Positions 11,875 to 24,272 of a DNA stretch of 64,000 nt are shown here, piece after piece. The notes under the pieces were generated by a model. That model ran no database searches, was not told where the DNA came from, and saw nothing but the letters and a program-made list of their open reading frames with translations. A program made the position numbers and the translations under genes. The stretch is taken from NCBI GenBank assembly GCA_917880885.1, contig OU862913.1, positions 2,170,001-2,234,000 on the forward strand, written 5' to 3'. Source of the stretch: Limnephilus marmoratus (taxonomy: Eukaryota > Arthropoda > Insecta > Trichoptera > Limnephilidae). Every line of letters starts with the position of its first letter. Position 1 is the stretch's first letter.

Positions 11875-12240
11875 GTTTCTTTGCATAATTACTCATTTAA
11901 AATAATTTTATAAATTGATACGTAAAACCTATGGCTTATAATTAAGTATATAGGTATTTAAGTCCCTACTTACAAATTTTATACTTTGAGAGGAAATTTA
12001 GTTTTTGGTAAATCAAATTAGAGAAAATTAGAAATTTCCTTTTTTTGGGCGCGAGGTCTACTTAAGAATTACATGACGATTTTTTTTCGAAATCAGATGT
12101 TGACAAGCAGTTTTAAATTTTTTTGTACACCTCTTTTTATAAGAAATTTAAGAACTTAATAAGGTTATTCCCAAAATAATTTTTTTATTTTATTTTGTTA
12201 TTTAGTATATTTTTTTTAATATTTCCAATTTCAATTTTGG
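11875..12240. other. Non-coding stretch before the LINE
   Basis: AT-rich, no features recognised. Confidence 0.35.
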
Positions 12241-12242
12241 TC

Positions 12243-15200
12243 TACCCCACCATCATATTTACCGGTCTGATAGAAGTCAACAAACCAGCGCTAAATCTAG
12301 AGGCGGTGGCGTCATGATAGCTGTCAACAAGATACATCCTTCAAAACTTCTGAAGACCAAAAATTGTAATGTGGAGCAAGTTTACATCTTACTAAACGGT
12401 AAAAATCAAAAAAATATCATAGGCAGTGTTTATATTCCGCCATCATCAGATATAAGTGTATACAAAAGTCATTTCGAGGATATTGAACAACTGTCGTATA
12501 AATTTCCAAATAGTAAAATCACTATCATCGGTGATTACAATTTACCAAAAATCAATTGGGGCACCCGTGACAATTCTACATTATCTCAAAACTCTAGCTT
12601 AACTGACACAGAAAAAGAAATAGTTGAATTGTGTGATTTCCTTAACCTAGTTCAATTAAACAATATAAAAAATGACAATAATAGATTACTAGATATTGTT
12701 CTTTGTACCGACTTGTCAACTGCGGTTGAAAAGTCACTCGATTCAGTTCTTGCCCCTGATTCTCATCACCCACCTTTAGATATTACTGTATTATGTAACC
12801 CTTTAAAATGTCAAATTAAAAACCAGACGCAATCTCCTAACTTTAATAAAGCCAACTATGATGCTATTCGCGATTATTTATATAACACTGACTGGTCTAT
12901 ACTAGAAGGAGGTAATCTCGATGAGAATATTAAAGCCTTTTATGATCATCTATATAAAACCATAGAAAACTTTGTCCCAATTAGTTATAAATTATCTTCA
13001 AATTTCCCTCGCTGGTTTAGCAAGGACCTCATTAACATAGTAATTGAGAAGAAAAAAGCCCATAAAATTTATAAAGAAACAACAAATCTTTCTGATTTTA
13101 TAATTTTCAGCAAGCTGCGAAAAGATTGTAATAAATTATCAAACATTTGTTATAATAATTATATTAAGAATGTGGAATTTTCGATTGGTAACAATGTAAA
13201 ACATTTTTTCAACTATTGTAAAGCCCAAAATAACAACAACCTTGGCATACCTGAAACTATGCACTATAAACTGAAAACTTCCTGTAAAATCAAAGAAATT
13301 GTCAATTTGTTTGCAGATTTTTTTAAGGATGTATATGAAACAGATATCCCTGATGAAGACATGCCAAACTTTGAGTCAGATATAAATTTACAACTATCTC
13401 AGATACATATTGAGATTAAAGAAATTGCAGCATGTATCAAACTACTGGAACCTAAATCGTGCTCAGGGCCAGATAAAATTCCCCCCGTATTTCTAAAAAA
13501 CTGTGGGGGTAGTGTCTCTTACCCTCTGTACCTACTATTTAATCAATCACTTTTAACAGGCAAGTTCCCACAAATATGGAAAAATAGCTTTCTCACTCCA
13601 ATATTTAAAAGCGGAGACAAGTCTTTAGTTGAAAATTACAGACCAATATGCATACAATCGTCAATACCAAAAATTTTTGAAAAGTTAATTCTTCAAAAAA
13701 TATGTTCTTGCATAAAATTTAATATCTCATCATTTCAACATGGGTTTATCTCTGGACGATCTACCTTAACTAACCTTACACTGTATGAACATTTTATCTC
13801 TGGTGCTCTTGCTAATAGAGAACAAGTTGACTCAATTTACACGGATTTCAGTAAAGCCTTTGATAAGGTTTGCATTAAAATTCTTATAAATAAATTGTCT
13901 AAATTAGGAATAAGTGGTAATTTATTATGTTGGATTAAGAATTATTTATCAAAACGTGTACTAACTGTCTGTATTAAAGAACACTTGTCTTACAAATTTG
14001 AAGCCACTAGTGGTGTGCCTCAGGGTTCGCACCTTGGTCCAATATTGTTTATACTATTCATAAATGATGTCACCTCCATATTCACTGATGTTAACATATT
14101 ATTATTTGCTGATGACATGAAAATATATAAAATCATAAAAAATATATACGACTGCTTGTCCCTCCAATCCAATTTTATAAAATTCGTAGAATGGTGTACC
14201 ATTAACAAACTTACACTTAACATTAAAAAATGTCAAATCATGAGTTTCTTTAGAATTAAAAACCCTATCAAATATAGTTACTCTTTTAACAATCACAGTT
14301 TATTGTCAGTACCTGTAATAAGGGACCTTGGAATAACCTTCGACTCTAAGCTACTATTTACCAACCACATTGATATAATAACTGGTAAAGCAATGAAAAT
14401 GCTGGGCTTCATTGTAAGAATTTGTAGAGATTTCAAAAATATCCAAACATTCAAAATACTATATACAACTCTGGTTAGGAGTCATTTAGAATACAATTCC
14501 CCCATATGGAACCCTTTCTACAAAAGCCATGCAAACTCCATTGAAAGAATCCAACGCAAATTTCTCAGATCAATTAATTTCAAATTAGGTATTCCCGCGG
14601 TTGACATAAACTATGAATCTTTACTACAAAAAATGCGACTCTTGTCGTTAAAAGATAGAAGAATACTCAATGACCTTATTTTTTTATTTAAAATAAACAA
14701 TAACTGGTTTGACTCCCCTGAACTTGTCTCATTAATAAATTACCATGTACCTTGTAGACCGACTCGACTCAAAACACCTTTCCACTGTGACAATACTATG
14801 ACGAACGCAGAACAAAACTCAACCATAAATCGCTTGCATATTTTAGGCAATGAATATGCTAATATCGATAACGCTGCCGGTAATCTGGCTTCATACAAAA
14901 GATGCGTTAAACTAAATTTGTTTGCTAGTACCACGTAAATACTTCATGTAAACATAATATGCCTACCAGTACTTCTAAAACTATTAATGCACTAGAAATC
15001 ATAGGTACTTGTAAAATTTATCATATCAGTTAACATAATCCAGGATTTATTACTTTTTATATTTTATATTTAAATCTTTGTAGGTACCTTGAGATAGGTA
15101 TCTTATTTGTACATTTTATTGTTTTATTTCTCTCTTTAAATTTTTATTTTTACTTTTACCTAATAATTTATAGTTTGTACTTTAATACTTTATATTTTAA

Positions 15201-15482
15201 ACTATTTATAGTTTGTACTTTAATTAATTTAGTTTTGTACTTTAATTTATAGTTTGTACTTAATACTTTATATCTTAAACTATTCACTTTATAATTTACT
15301 TTTATATATTATTGTTTTTATACACTACTTATTACCTTACTTTTTACCTTTTTTCTTAAATTTGACTAACATTTATATTGTTATTCTTCATGTTGTTGTA
15401 CTATTATAAGTATGTCAATTATGTTAATGGCACGATTTGTGCCGTATATGTGTAAATAAATAAATAAATAAATAAATAAATT
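12243..15482 (+). mobile_element. Non-LTR retrotransposon (LINE, Jockey/CR1-like), 5'-truncated, ORF2 intact
   Basis: The element starts inside the endonuclease domain: in-frame YRSDRSQQTSAKSRGGGV is readable upstream of the first ATG at 12314. It contains one long ORF (12314-14938), an AT-rich 3' untranslated region and an (AAAT)n tail at about 15450-15482. The truncation within the endonuclease coding region is the usual product of incomplete target-primed reverse transcription. Confidence 0.85.
12314..14938 (+). CDS. LINE ORF2: endonuclease C-terminal part plus reverse transcriptase
   Basis: This 874-codon ORF encodes the replication protein of a non-LTR retrotransposon. The first ~170 residues are the C-terminal part of an AP-like endonuclease: GDYNLPKI carries the catalytic Asp/Asn motif, and DSHHPPL is the variant SDH motif. 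The reverse transcriptase follows: SCSGPDKIPP near 385, ENYRPICIQSSIPKIFEKL near 445, QHGFISGRST near 480, YTDFSKAFDKV near 515, GVPQGSHLGPILF near 565 and the catalytic FADD near 600. A C-terminal region of about 230 residues contains HLEYNSPIWNPFY and IERIQRKFLR, typical of Jockey-type elements. No frameshift or stop interrupts it, so it is young. The true start lies upstream in the missing 5' end. The tyrosine of the usual YADD is phenylalanine here, a common variant. Confidence 0.9.
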   Translation: MIAVNKIHPSKLLKTKNCNVEQVYILLNGKNQKNIIGSVYIPPSSDISVYKSHFEDIEQLSYKFPNSKITIIGDYNLPKINWGTRDNSTLSQNSSLTDTEKEIVELCDFLNLVQLNNIKNDNNRLLDIVLCTDLSTAVEKSLDSVLAPDSHHPPLDITVLCNPLKCQIKNQTQSPNFNKANYDAIRDYLYNTDWSILEGGNLDENIKAFYDHLYKTIENFVPISYKLSSNFPRWFSKDLINIVIEKKKAHKIYKETTNLSDFIIFSKLRKDCNKLSNICYNNYIKNVEFSIGNNVKHFFNYCKAQNNNNLGIPETMHYKLKTSCKIKEIVNLFADFFKDVYETDIPDEDMPNFESDINLQLSQIHIEIKEIAACIKLLEPKSCSGPDKIPPVFLKNCGGSVSYPLYLLFNQSLLTGKFPQIWKNSFLTPIFKSGDKSLVENYRPICIQSSIPKIFEKLILQKICSCIKFNISSFQHGFISGRSTLTNLTLYEHFISGALANREQVDSIYTDFSKAFDKVCIKILINKLSKLGISGNLLCWIKNYLSKRVLTVCIKEHLSYKFEATSGVPQGSHLGPILFILFINDVTSIFTDVNILLFADDMKIYKIIKNIYDCLSLQSNFIKFVEWCTINKLTLNIKKCQIMSFFRIKNPIKYSYSFNNHSLLSVPVIRDLGITFDSKLLFTNHIDIITGKAMKMLGFIVRICRDFKNIQTFKILYTTLVRSHLEYNSPIWNPFYKSHANSIERIQRKFLRSINFKLGIPAVDINYESLLQKMRLLSLKDRRILNDLIFLFKINNNWFDSPELVSLINYHVPCRPTRLKTPFHCDNTMTNAEQNSTINRLHILGNEYANIDNAAGNLASYKRCVKLNLFASTT

Positions 15483-15489
15483 TATATAT

Positions 15490-16345
15490 CAAACTACCAA
15501 TAATTTGGACAATTCGAACATTTACCAATTCGGCCATTTACCAATTCGGACATTGCCACCTTTCATGAAACCGTCATAATTGTCAATCTCATATTTCAAA
15601 TTTTAGAATTAACAATTCACCATCTTCGACTAATTTTTCCATATTGAAGGCAACTACTCTTTTCATTGGAAACAGCCGTTCTAAGAACTGGTTGGCAATC
15701 TAGATAGCGTCTTGGATAAATATATCTTATTTTGTTTTTATTAGGAACAAATATGGTGACTTTTTATAAAAGTCTAAATAAATATTCAATTTTTTTATAG
15801 GAACAACTCTCTTTTATAAATTTTGAAGGTTTATTCCCTTAAATATAATATATAAAAGGCGCCCGTCCCGGTAAAACGAGAGGTTCTGGGTTCGAGTCCA
15901 AGTTGCGACCGTTATCTTTTTAGATTTTTCTGTGTCTTGTTCTCTTTCAAATTTATAAACAAGTAAATAACCCCCTCACTAGACGATGTCTGTTCTAACC
16001 ACTTGGGGTGACCTATAGCAGAGGTGTTGGTTTCATTCCCGCCTCCCAATTTGAATTCAAACATCGATAAAGAATCTACCTATCATCAAACATGTGAATT
16101 TCGGTTGCCTGTAATGTGCGTTAGTCCTGCGTGATATCTAATTCAACGTATTTAAATTTTCTTTGCATACATAATTTAATACATACCTACATATATTATA
16201 TAATACATTCAAAATTGGATTTGATTGTATATTAACGTTTCAACGATCCAATATTGTATGATTACTTCTAAAAGAGATCAAAATGAAAAAGGAAGCAATT
16301 TTCCGAACAGACCCACCTGATGATTGATGTAACCATATATTTTTT
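15490..16345. other. Intergenic stretch with tRNA-like relics
   Basis: A partial tRNA-like 3' half lies near 15860-15910 (GGTTCTGGGTTCGAGTCC). Another repeated head begins near 16000 with ACTTGGGGTGACCTATAGC, which recurs at 63890 as ACTTGGGGTGACCTATGGC. No gene is seen. The last 200 bases are unique AT-rich sequence. Confidence 0.45.
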
Positions 16346-16374
16346 TTATTTCTATTTTTTTATTAGTTACAGAT

Positions 16375-17515
16375 ATTTGTTTTTTTTGGCTACCACACTA
16401 GGCTCATGCCCGTGTTATGGTAGTCGTACATTTAATATTTTAAATAAGATTTAATAAATACTATTTTATTAAAACAGATGATTTAAATATACTAAATACA
16501 AATTAAGAAAAACATTAAGTAAGTGAAAATAAAGAGAAAAAAAGATCATATTTTAAAGAAAAGTTGAAATGAAAATGAAAATTCAAATTTTGAAATACAA
16601 ACATTAATAATAAAGATTAAATGTTAAGAACTCAAATGTTCTATACAAATGTATAAATTAAAACAAATAAGTATATAAATTAAAATTAAAAATTAAATAA
16701 AATTTTGTGAAAAAACTAAGTGAAAAAATAACAAAAAAGAAAAATAGAAATGAAAATGGAAATTAAAATTTTGAAATGCAAACATTAATAATTAAAATGT
16801 AGTGTTAGAACTCATGAATTCTTTAAAGTACGCTCGTTCACTTTCGAAAATCCAATGTTGTACACGTGTTATAAAAAGAGAATTAGAATTACTTGAATTT
16901 ATGTCAGTACTCAAAGCATTATATATTTTAGAAGCGATGAACCAGAATTTTCGTTGAGCGAATGAGGTATTAGTTTTTGGGACCACGCAACCCAGGTTTT
17001 ATGAAAAGCGGGTGTGTGCTTGATGTTGTGGAGCGATTAGTAGATTATTTTTTCGTATATAACGCTTGTTTTAGTAAATAGCTGTCGAATATCTAAGACC
17101 CTGATTTTTGCAAAGAGTTCATTTGAGGGATGAGTAGGTTGACATTTAAATATAATTCTCAGAATTAGTTTTTGAACTAAAATAATTGGTCTAATAATGG
17201 TTTCAGTACAACCACCCCTTCCCACTATACCGTATGTTGCTATGGATTGGAAAAGGGCCAAGTATACGCTTCTTAGAGTCTGTAAATCTAAGATAGACCT
17301 AAGGGAGCAGAATATATGGCAGAGTTTACGAAGTTTTTTTACTGTGTCACCGATGTGAGCTTCCCAACGTAGTTACTTGTCTATGATTATTCCCAAATAT
17401 TTAACTACTTTTGATGATTTGAGGGTCGAACACGTACAATTAATATTAGATGTGGTTTCTGGATTTTCTAAATTGAGTTGACACGAGTGGATGATTGGTT
17501 TAGGACAGTTGTTGG
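16375..17515 (-). mobile_element. 3' fragment of a LINE (same family as 42480-43372)
   Basis: Read on the minus strand, the C-terminal region of a Jockey/CR1-like reverse transcriptase is present. There is sequence with GGRGGCTETI-like spacing near 17215, then PTHPSNELFAKIRVLDIRQL near 17130. The final part at 16792-16986 reads TNTSFAQRKFWFIASKIYNA and IFESERAYFKEFM. The 3' untranslated region ends in TGACTACC..GGCATGAGCC..GTGTGGTAGCC, matching the 3' end of the copy ending at 43372. The 5' side is interrupted by the next LINE at 17521. Confidence 0.75.
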
Positions 17516-17520
17516 GTATA

Positions 17521-18775
17521 TTTATTTATTTATTTATTTATTTTATTTATTTATTTATTCTTAGTACATTTATGTTACAAAGGTATAATATATTGTCCTC
17601 CACACTAGGAGTTCACCTGTGTTGTGGAGGACATTTTTCAGAAGTAAATTATAAATTATAAATTGTAAATAGTAAAACAAAAGAGTGTTCATAGTTAATA
17701 TAAAAAAGAGAAACAATAAAAATCAAAATATAAAATCGACTTCAATTCGACAAAAATTATAAATTAGAAGTTAGAAAGATTGTAGCCAGTTTCTTATGTT
17801 TTTTTTGTATTCAATAATATTAGTTGTTTTATATTGTGTAGGAAGAGAATTGTATAGTTTTATAGCCTGGTATCTGTAGTGTTTTTGTCCAAAGGATGTG
17901 TTTGTTTTTGGTATTTGTAGTTGGAGAGCATGTCTTGTTCTAGTATTGCGAGAGATTTGTGAAATGTTAAATGTGGATAAGTTCTTGTAAAGGAAAGTTA
18001 GTATTTGTTTTGAATGTAATTTTTTAATTTTCAGCACTGGGAATTTTTCAAATATGATTGATGTGGGTATTAGTATTGGTAACTTAAGTATTACTTTTAT
18101 TAGGGTTTTCTGAGCTTTAAACAGTGTATTAATGTATTTTTTTACTGGCACAGCCCCAGGCAATAATGCCGTATTCCATTATGGATTGTGCAAGTGCGAA
18201 GTATATATTTTTTATATCACATATGTTTAAAATATTTCTCAAGTTTTTAAAAAAGTAAATCAACTTGTTTAGTTTTCCTATTACCGAATCTATATGTTTA
18301 TCCCATTTTAAATAACGGTCGAAGTATATACCAAGATATTAAATATTTTCCGTTTATGTAATTGGGGGACAGTCGCATTGGGTTTGTGTTGATATATCAA
18401 TGGTTGATTGACAGGAATGTATTTTAAGGTGGATGTTATTGGAGGGTTGGCCTCTCGAATTTATGCTGAAAGTTATGAATTTTGTTTTATCTATATTTAA
18501 AGTTAATAAGTTAGAGTCGAGCCATTTTTTAGTAATATTTAAGCCAAGTTCTGCTTTTGGGGTTAATGTTTTCCAGTCTTTGGCCTTAAAGAGTAACACA
18601 GTGTCATCAGCAAAACTTATAATTTCCCCGTCTATTTGGAGGTGACACAGGTCATTAATATATATAAGGAATAGGATTGGACCAAGTACGCTGCCTAGTA
18701 CTGGTACTCCGTAGGATACTTGTTCCTTGTCACTACATGTGTTTTCTATAGAGGTATACTGTGTATTTGCGTATG
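17521..18775 (-). mobile_element. 5'-truncated LINE fragment, inserted next to the previous one
   Basis: Its 3' tail is the (TAAA)n tract at 17521-17565, read on minus. The decayed ORF has pieces at 18354-18599 (LLFKAKDWKTLTPKAELGLN, WLDSNLLTLNIDKTKFITFS) and 17771-18163 (RHALQLQIPKTNTSFGQKHY, RYQAIKLYNSLPTQYK). The order and content match the C-terminal half of the intact 952-aa ORF at 31796-34654, so this is a sister family. Frameshifts and gaps separate the pieces, so it is a pseudogene. Confidence 0.8.
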
Positions 18776-18779
18776 GAAA

Positions 18780-19035
18780 ATGTCATTTATTGTGTTTTGT
18801 CTGTGTGTGTCTTTGTTTTGTGTTATACTGTCATCCTATTCTTTCACATATTGAGATTAAGAATGTTGTGTTTTACCAATTTTAACACGTCTTACTCGTG
18901 TTACTAAGAAAACCTCAAAACCTTAAGAAAATAATATATAATTCTAATTTAACGACCAAATGATATCAGTAAGTTATCAACATAATTAAAAAAAAAACAC
19001 GTAAAGGAATAAATTAAATTCAAAATACACTTTTT
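18780..19035. other. Short non-coding stretch
   Basis: AT-rich, nothing recognised. Confidence 0.3.
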
Positions 19036-19039
19036 TAAT

Positions 19040-19725
19040 TTTTGATAAAATATGGATTTTCCGGCTGCAGAGCTGTAGCTGTGCTTCTGGTGTAACCCTA
19101 AGTGACCAGTTCAGGTATGGGGGCTCCATCGAAGTTAGCTTCCCAAAAACTGGGCGTACTGTACAGGGCCCACAGATACTGCAGATAGTATACACAACTG
19201 CTAACCCTGTACAAATCACAAGTGCGCCTCACGGTTGAATTTGGCAGCCACCTCTGGTATGAATCTCCAAAATACCTGAAATATACCCTCGACTCTGTGC
19301 AGAAACGGGCGGTCCGCTTAATAGATTCTCCCATCTGAATAGACGGATTGCAATCTTTAGAGCACAGACGTCGGGTAGGAATGCTATCCTTGTTCTACCG
19401 GTATCACAATGGAAGATGCTCCAAGGAACTAGCGTCATTGATCCCTTCGGCACCGGTGCATAATCGGGAAACACGCCAAACGCGTGCCCAACATTTGTAT
19501 ACGGTTGACATTTGTCACATGAGAACGGGTCGTTTCTTCGACTCGTTCTTGTGTTCAACAGCTCGGCTGTGGAACGATTTGCCGGCCTCTGTGTTTCCTC
19601 CTTCCTACAACATGGGTCTCTTCAAGACCAATGTTCATTCCTTCCTCTCCACACAGCATCCCAGATGACATAGACCCTGAGGGGAATTATTTACCTCGGG
19701 GCCTGCTGTGTGGAGTTATGTAAAA
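19040..19725 (+). pseudogene. Decayed LINE reverse-transcriptase C-terminus (Jockey-like)
   Basis: Plus-strand frames read CRAVAVLLV, then YLKYTLDSVQKRAVRLID at about 19275-19325. After a stop comes LEHRRRVGMLSLFYRYHNGR at 19348. The stretch ends ARLWNDLPASVFPPSYNMG and FKTNVHSFLS at about 19660. This is the well-known C-terminal region after the reverse transcriptase in Jockey-type LINEs. Only the last ORF part (19348-19668) is open, and no 5' portion remains. A shorter piece of the same 3' region occurs at 28890-28980 (CTTCTACAACATGGCTTTC). Confidence 0.8.
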
Positions 19726-19729
19726 AAAA

Positions 19730-20085
19730 CATAATAGGTGATGATTGCGGTATTTATAATATTTTTCAATTATTTTAAACTTTTAAATGCTCATACTAAG
19801 TTTTCGAATAACAGTTAGGTGAGCTAACACTGTCCTGCACTAACCACTGCAATAAAATTATAGGAAAAATGTGGTTTGTTGGTTTTCCTGTATATTTACA
19901 GCTTTCAATAGGGACCCCTAAAAGCAGTATGCCCGTAGTTGTACACGGTGACGGCCTGTTCATAATCTCGAGCAACGCCAAGACACGTCGCGTTGGTTTG
20001 TATGTAAATAAAGCAGAGCTAGCGCTTGAGAGCCCCTACTTCATCCTGCCGCATGCAACCCGGAATCCTGCTAAAAACTACTAAC
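19730..20085. other. Non-coding stretch
   Basis: A short open frame at 19869-20084 has no recognised motif. Nothing else seen. Confidence 0.35.
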
Positions 20086-20590
20086 TATTAAATATTTAAT
20101 TAAATGATGACAATATTAGCGAAACTCAACCGAAAATCTGGAGACAGAAAAAACAGAAGACAGATATATAATTATAATTTGAGATTTTACTCATAAAGTT
20201 TAAAAAATTAAAAATAAATATTCATCCTAGACTTGCAGAAAAAGTCAATAGATGTCGCGTATTAAAAATAAAATGGAAAAAAATATCCAGACACTATCTA
20301 GATTGCATTTAGTTCGAGTTGAATCTTGCAATCATATATAAAGATAGCAGCCAATAATATGTGCGTTAAGAAAATAAAGATATTAGTTCTTAGTCGAAGT
20401 ATGATACAGTTAAAAGTGACCGAATTGATATGGGTTCCGTAGCTCAATCGGTAGAGCTCTTGCCATGTAAGCAAAGGGTCCTCGGTTCGTGTCCCAGCGG
20501 AGCCAATATCTTTTCTGATTTTTCTGTCTCCAGATTTTCGATTGAGTTTCGCTAATATTTTCTTCATTTAATTAAATATTATAATTTGAA
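20086..20590 (+). mobile_element. Foldback-family copy carrying a different tRNA-like head
   Basis: The terminal inverted arms match the 8631-9136 element: AGCGAAACTCAACCGAAAAT at the left end and ATTTTCGATTGAGTTTCGCT at the right. The middle carries TTGCAATCATATATAAAGATAG and AGTCGAAGTATGATACAG. The tRNA-like part at 20433-20504 is a different one. Its acceptor pairs GGTTCCG with CGGAGCC, its D arm is GCTCAATCGGTAGAGC, and its anticodon loop CATGTAA would give TGT (Thr-like). The anticodon and T stems each have a mismatch, so it is not a clean tRNA gene. Confidence 0.75.
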
Positions 20591-20599
20591 ATTTTACTC

Positions 20600-22185
20600 A
20601 TAAAGTTAAAAAAAAAATAAAACGCTTTGGAAAGGATTATAAAAAAAAGCGTTTTGGATGATATTCTGCTCAATAATAAAAACCAAATAATCTGATCTAG
20701 ATTAGAATTAATGATATGTAGGTACCTACCTGCCGAATATTAAGTATGCAGCGCTTGGGTCGGTAACAGGGATGGTATGCCCAAAAATAATTTCCCTAGA
20801 ATTTCCCTGGAATTTTCCTGGATTTCTGGTGTACCACCTTGGCAAATCAAAACCCGGGTGGGATAAACATTTGTTGTACGTGTTAATACATTGTAAGCAG
20901 TCAAATTACACAAATAATCACATTAACGCCAATACGTAGTCACCGTTTTATCGTTATCTTTCTATAAATATAAGTATAAAACACACCAATAAGAAATTAA
21001 AAGATCTGAAATTTGGTTCCCTGCCAAATTCATACAAATTACCTAACGAATGTTCATTTAAACAACATTGTACGCGATTGTATTACTGTATATTATTGCG
21101 CGTACACCATTTACTGACGGAGGTTTAAATCCAAACCTCGGTTAGCGGTTACGATAAGAAACTGACGGGAGGTTAGAGGTTACCAGATATTACACCGAAC
21201 CTGACATTTGTAGTTTGTTCACGAGTTTTTATCACGCAGTTGATAAATTTAAAGGTTTTGTTTTTCTCTAGACGCACGAATAACGAAAGATAAAAGTAAT
21301 AGGTATTGAATTTGATTTATTTAGTTCGTTGACGTTGCTGTTGGAATTATATTATTAGTTTTAATTTTTTTATTAAATATTTTAGATGTTTATTGGCTAG
21401 GTCTAAATAACCCGGTATTCCCAAACCTCCTTCTTATCATTTTCCACCTCACAATATTCTTCCAATAGAGATGTCATAGTTCCCCTGATTTGGACAGCAG
21501 GACTTCTTGTGCGGTATTACAATAAAAGATTCTGTTCTTATTAGCAATAACTTTATTCCAAACACTTACTTTAGTTTCATCTAATATTTCACATTAATAA
21601 TCTTGAATGGAATATTTTTTCAAATTAAGATGTTGAATATTTCTGTCACGGTTATTAGAAAAACAGGTATGATACAATATTTATAAATATTTGAGGAACC
21701 GTTTCTTTTTTCTCGCAATTTCTCTAGCATTTTAAAATATTTCCCAGGAATTCTATAGAAACCCCGCCCCCCCTTCCAACCAGCTCCAAAATATTTGTAT
21801 AAAGAACCGGTTCAAAATTGGTCTCCGGTAACTGGAACCGGAGCGACAACACATTTCAGCTATTAACCATCTCTTTTTTGACCTACATTTAAAACGGTTC
21901 CATGACAACTAAGCGGTTCCGAACTAAGTTCGGAATTAGTTGGAAAGTTGGCCGATCGTGCGGTGTCTGCGGCCAACCCTCCAACTCCGACTTTCGATGT
22001 CCAAAATGGCGGATGTCGAACAGCTGATTCGGCGCCGTATCTTATCAGTTGCCTACAATTGTACATTGTACAGGCGGTGCTATGGTTGCCAAAAAATTGA
22101 TTTCGATTTGTAAAGCTAAAAACATTATTATTTTTTTTTTTCAATTTCAATTTCAGTGCCGGCAACCCGGGCGTTTATTTATTAT
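20600..22185. other. Non-coding stretch
   Basis: No gene recognised. A less AT-rich patch near 21830-22080 has a minus-strand open frame at 21863-22165 without a recognisable motif. The end of the following minus-strand LINE is near 22180. Confidence 0.4.
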
Positions 22186-22401
22186 TAGTTATGTACAACA
22201 TGATTTTTTTTCCTTACCCTCCTCACTAGACAAAGAGTCTGTTCTGAGGCTGGTAACTAACAATTTCTAATTACATAAAAACAAATAAGTTGTAAAAACA
22301 TAAAAAAAAAGAAAAATATATATTATAGTAAAAATAATAATAATAAAATAAGAGGAAAATCAGAATTTAAAAACAGAGTAGAAAATAGAAAATATATAAT
22401 A

Positions 22402-24090
22402 TTAGATATTAAGAATATTACTTATCTCTCTTCTTTCTTTGAAATTAAACCAGTTTAAAAATCTTTTGAAAACCCAATTCAAATTATTAGATGCGACGTA
22501 GGTCTTTGTTTGGGCTACAAACTTATTGAATATATATGGTGCCAAGTAAGATTCATGTTTTTTTGCAAAATTTGATTTGATATATGGTTCTTGTAATTGA
22601 TTGTGTGTGTTTGCTCTTGTGTATTGCGAGTGAGTTATGAAGTGTGGTGATATTTTTATGTAGTTTTTGTGGATGATCTTCTTTATGTATAGTTTATTTA
22701 TGTCTAATAGGTTATTGTTGATCATTATCTGTTCTGTCGGATGTTGATAAGGCTTTCTAAACATAATTCTGATTATTGTTTTATGATTAATTTTAAGTGA
22801 TTTGAGGTGAGTCTCTGCTGCTGCTCCCCATACTGAAATACCATACATTAGAATACTTTGACAGAGTGCATAATATATATTTTTTAGCTGAGGTAGTGAC
22901 ATAATGTTTCGAATTGTTTTGAAGATGTAAGAGAGTTTCCGTATTTTTTTTGTAATTAGGTTAATTTGGAGATCCCATTTTAAGTTATTGTCAACAGTTA
23001 AACCGAGATATTTAATATTTTGCGCATAATCAATTTTGTCACAAACACAGCGTGAGTTAGTTAATGAGGTAACTGTGCAGGGGTGAAGATGTAGTTGTGG
23101 GCGACTATCTGGCTGACCAGCTAATGTTTTACTGAAAGTTAAGTATTTTGTTTTAGAAATATTTAGTGTCAGTAGATTATTTATTAGCCATTTATTTACT
23201 TCAGTCATCCCTGCTTCCGTGTTTTTGAAGACGTTTTCCCATGATTGGGCTTTGAATAAAATTACAGTGTCATCTGCATAACTGATAACTTTGTACTCTA
23301 TGTTCTCTAAGCTTATCTCAGTTAGACTGTTAATGTAGATGAGAAACAGTATGGGACCTAAAACGCTGCCTTGGGGTACTCCATACCTGTTGCCTACTTT
23401 GTCACTTTCTTGATTATTGATTTTTACAATTTGTTGTCTATTTTCAATGTAGCTGATGAACCATTTTAGTGGTGGACCTGTTATGCCAATGTTTTTGAGT
23501 TTTTGTTGGAGTAATTTGTGTGAGATGGTGTCGAAAGCTTTTGCTAGGTCTAAGAACACTCCTAACACCTTTGAACCGCCATCTAGGTTTTTCACTATGT
23601 AGGTGGTTAGTTTCGATAAGGCGTCTTCTGTTCCCATTTTCGCTCGAAACCCGAATTGACAGGTGGAGATCAGTTTGTGTTTGTCAAGGTATGCGAGCAA
23701 TCTTTTTTTCATAGTTTTTTCTAGTAGTTTCGATAGCGAATTTAGGAGAGTGATTGGTCTGTAATTTAAGATCAGCGTTTTGTCTCCCGATTTATGTATT
23801 GGAGTAATACAACCTATTTTTAGATGATTGGGGACAAAGCCGAGGCTGAAACTTTGGTTGAAAATATGTTGAAGTGGTATAAGTATATGTTCTCGGAGAC
23901 TAATCAGTATATGATTGGAGAGGTTATCTGGGCCCACAGCGCAATTTGGTTTGAGAGAAATAATTAAATCCGATATTTCCTTTGTACTTATTTTGTGAGC
24001 ATAAAACGAATGATTTGGTTGCATGGTAGAGGATAGTTTGGTTAAAGAGTCTTCTGTTGTGCCGTTTTTTAAAAGAATTTTTTCAGCCAA
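22402..24090 (-). pseudogene. LINE reverse transcriptase portion (562 codons)
   Basis: The reverse transcriptase is well preserved. PNCAVGPDNLSNHIL is near residue 50, LNYRPITLLNSLSKLLEK near 108, CQFGFRAKMGTEDAL near 145, GVFLDLAKAFDTISHKLL near 180, GVPQGSVLGPILFLIYINSL near 240 and the catalytic YADD near 270. The C-terminal region includes LKYLGLTVDNNLKWD and ILMYGISVWGAA. The ATG is internal to the original ORF2. The open frame continues from a decayed upstream endonuclease part, so the gene as a whole is not intact. It would copy element RNA at a nicked target site. Confidence 0.85.
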
Positions 24091-24272
24091 GTTAGATCCA
24101 ACTTTTGCAAATTGGGAGTTAATAAAATTAGCTATTTTACCAGGTTCATTTTTTGTAAGGGTTTTGTTTCCATTTATTAACAGTACTTTGATCTTCGAGT
24201 CTTTTTTCGTATTGGAGAAAGTAATATCTTTGACGATTTTCCAGATTTTTTTGGGGTCATTTTTGGCGGATT

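Noticed and set aside
14020..14296. Minus-strand frames inside the LINE
   Set aside because: They are shadows of the plus-strand reverse transcriptase.
19229..19558. Minus-strand 109-codon frame
   Set aside because: It mirrors the decayed Jockey-like C-terminus on plus and has no motif of its own.
20433..20504. True tRNA-Thr gene
   Set aside because: The T stem and anticodon stem contain mismatches, and it sits within a repeat family.
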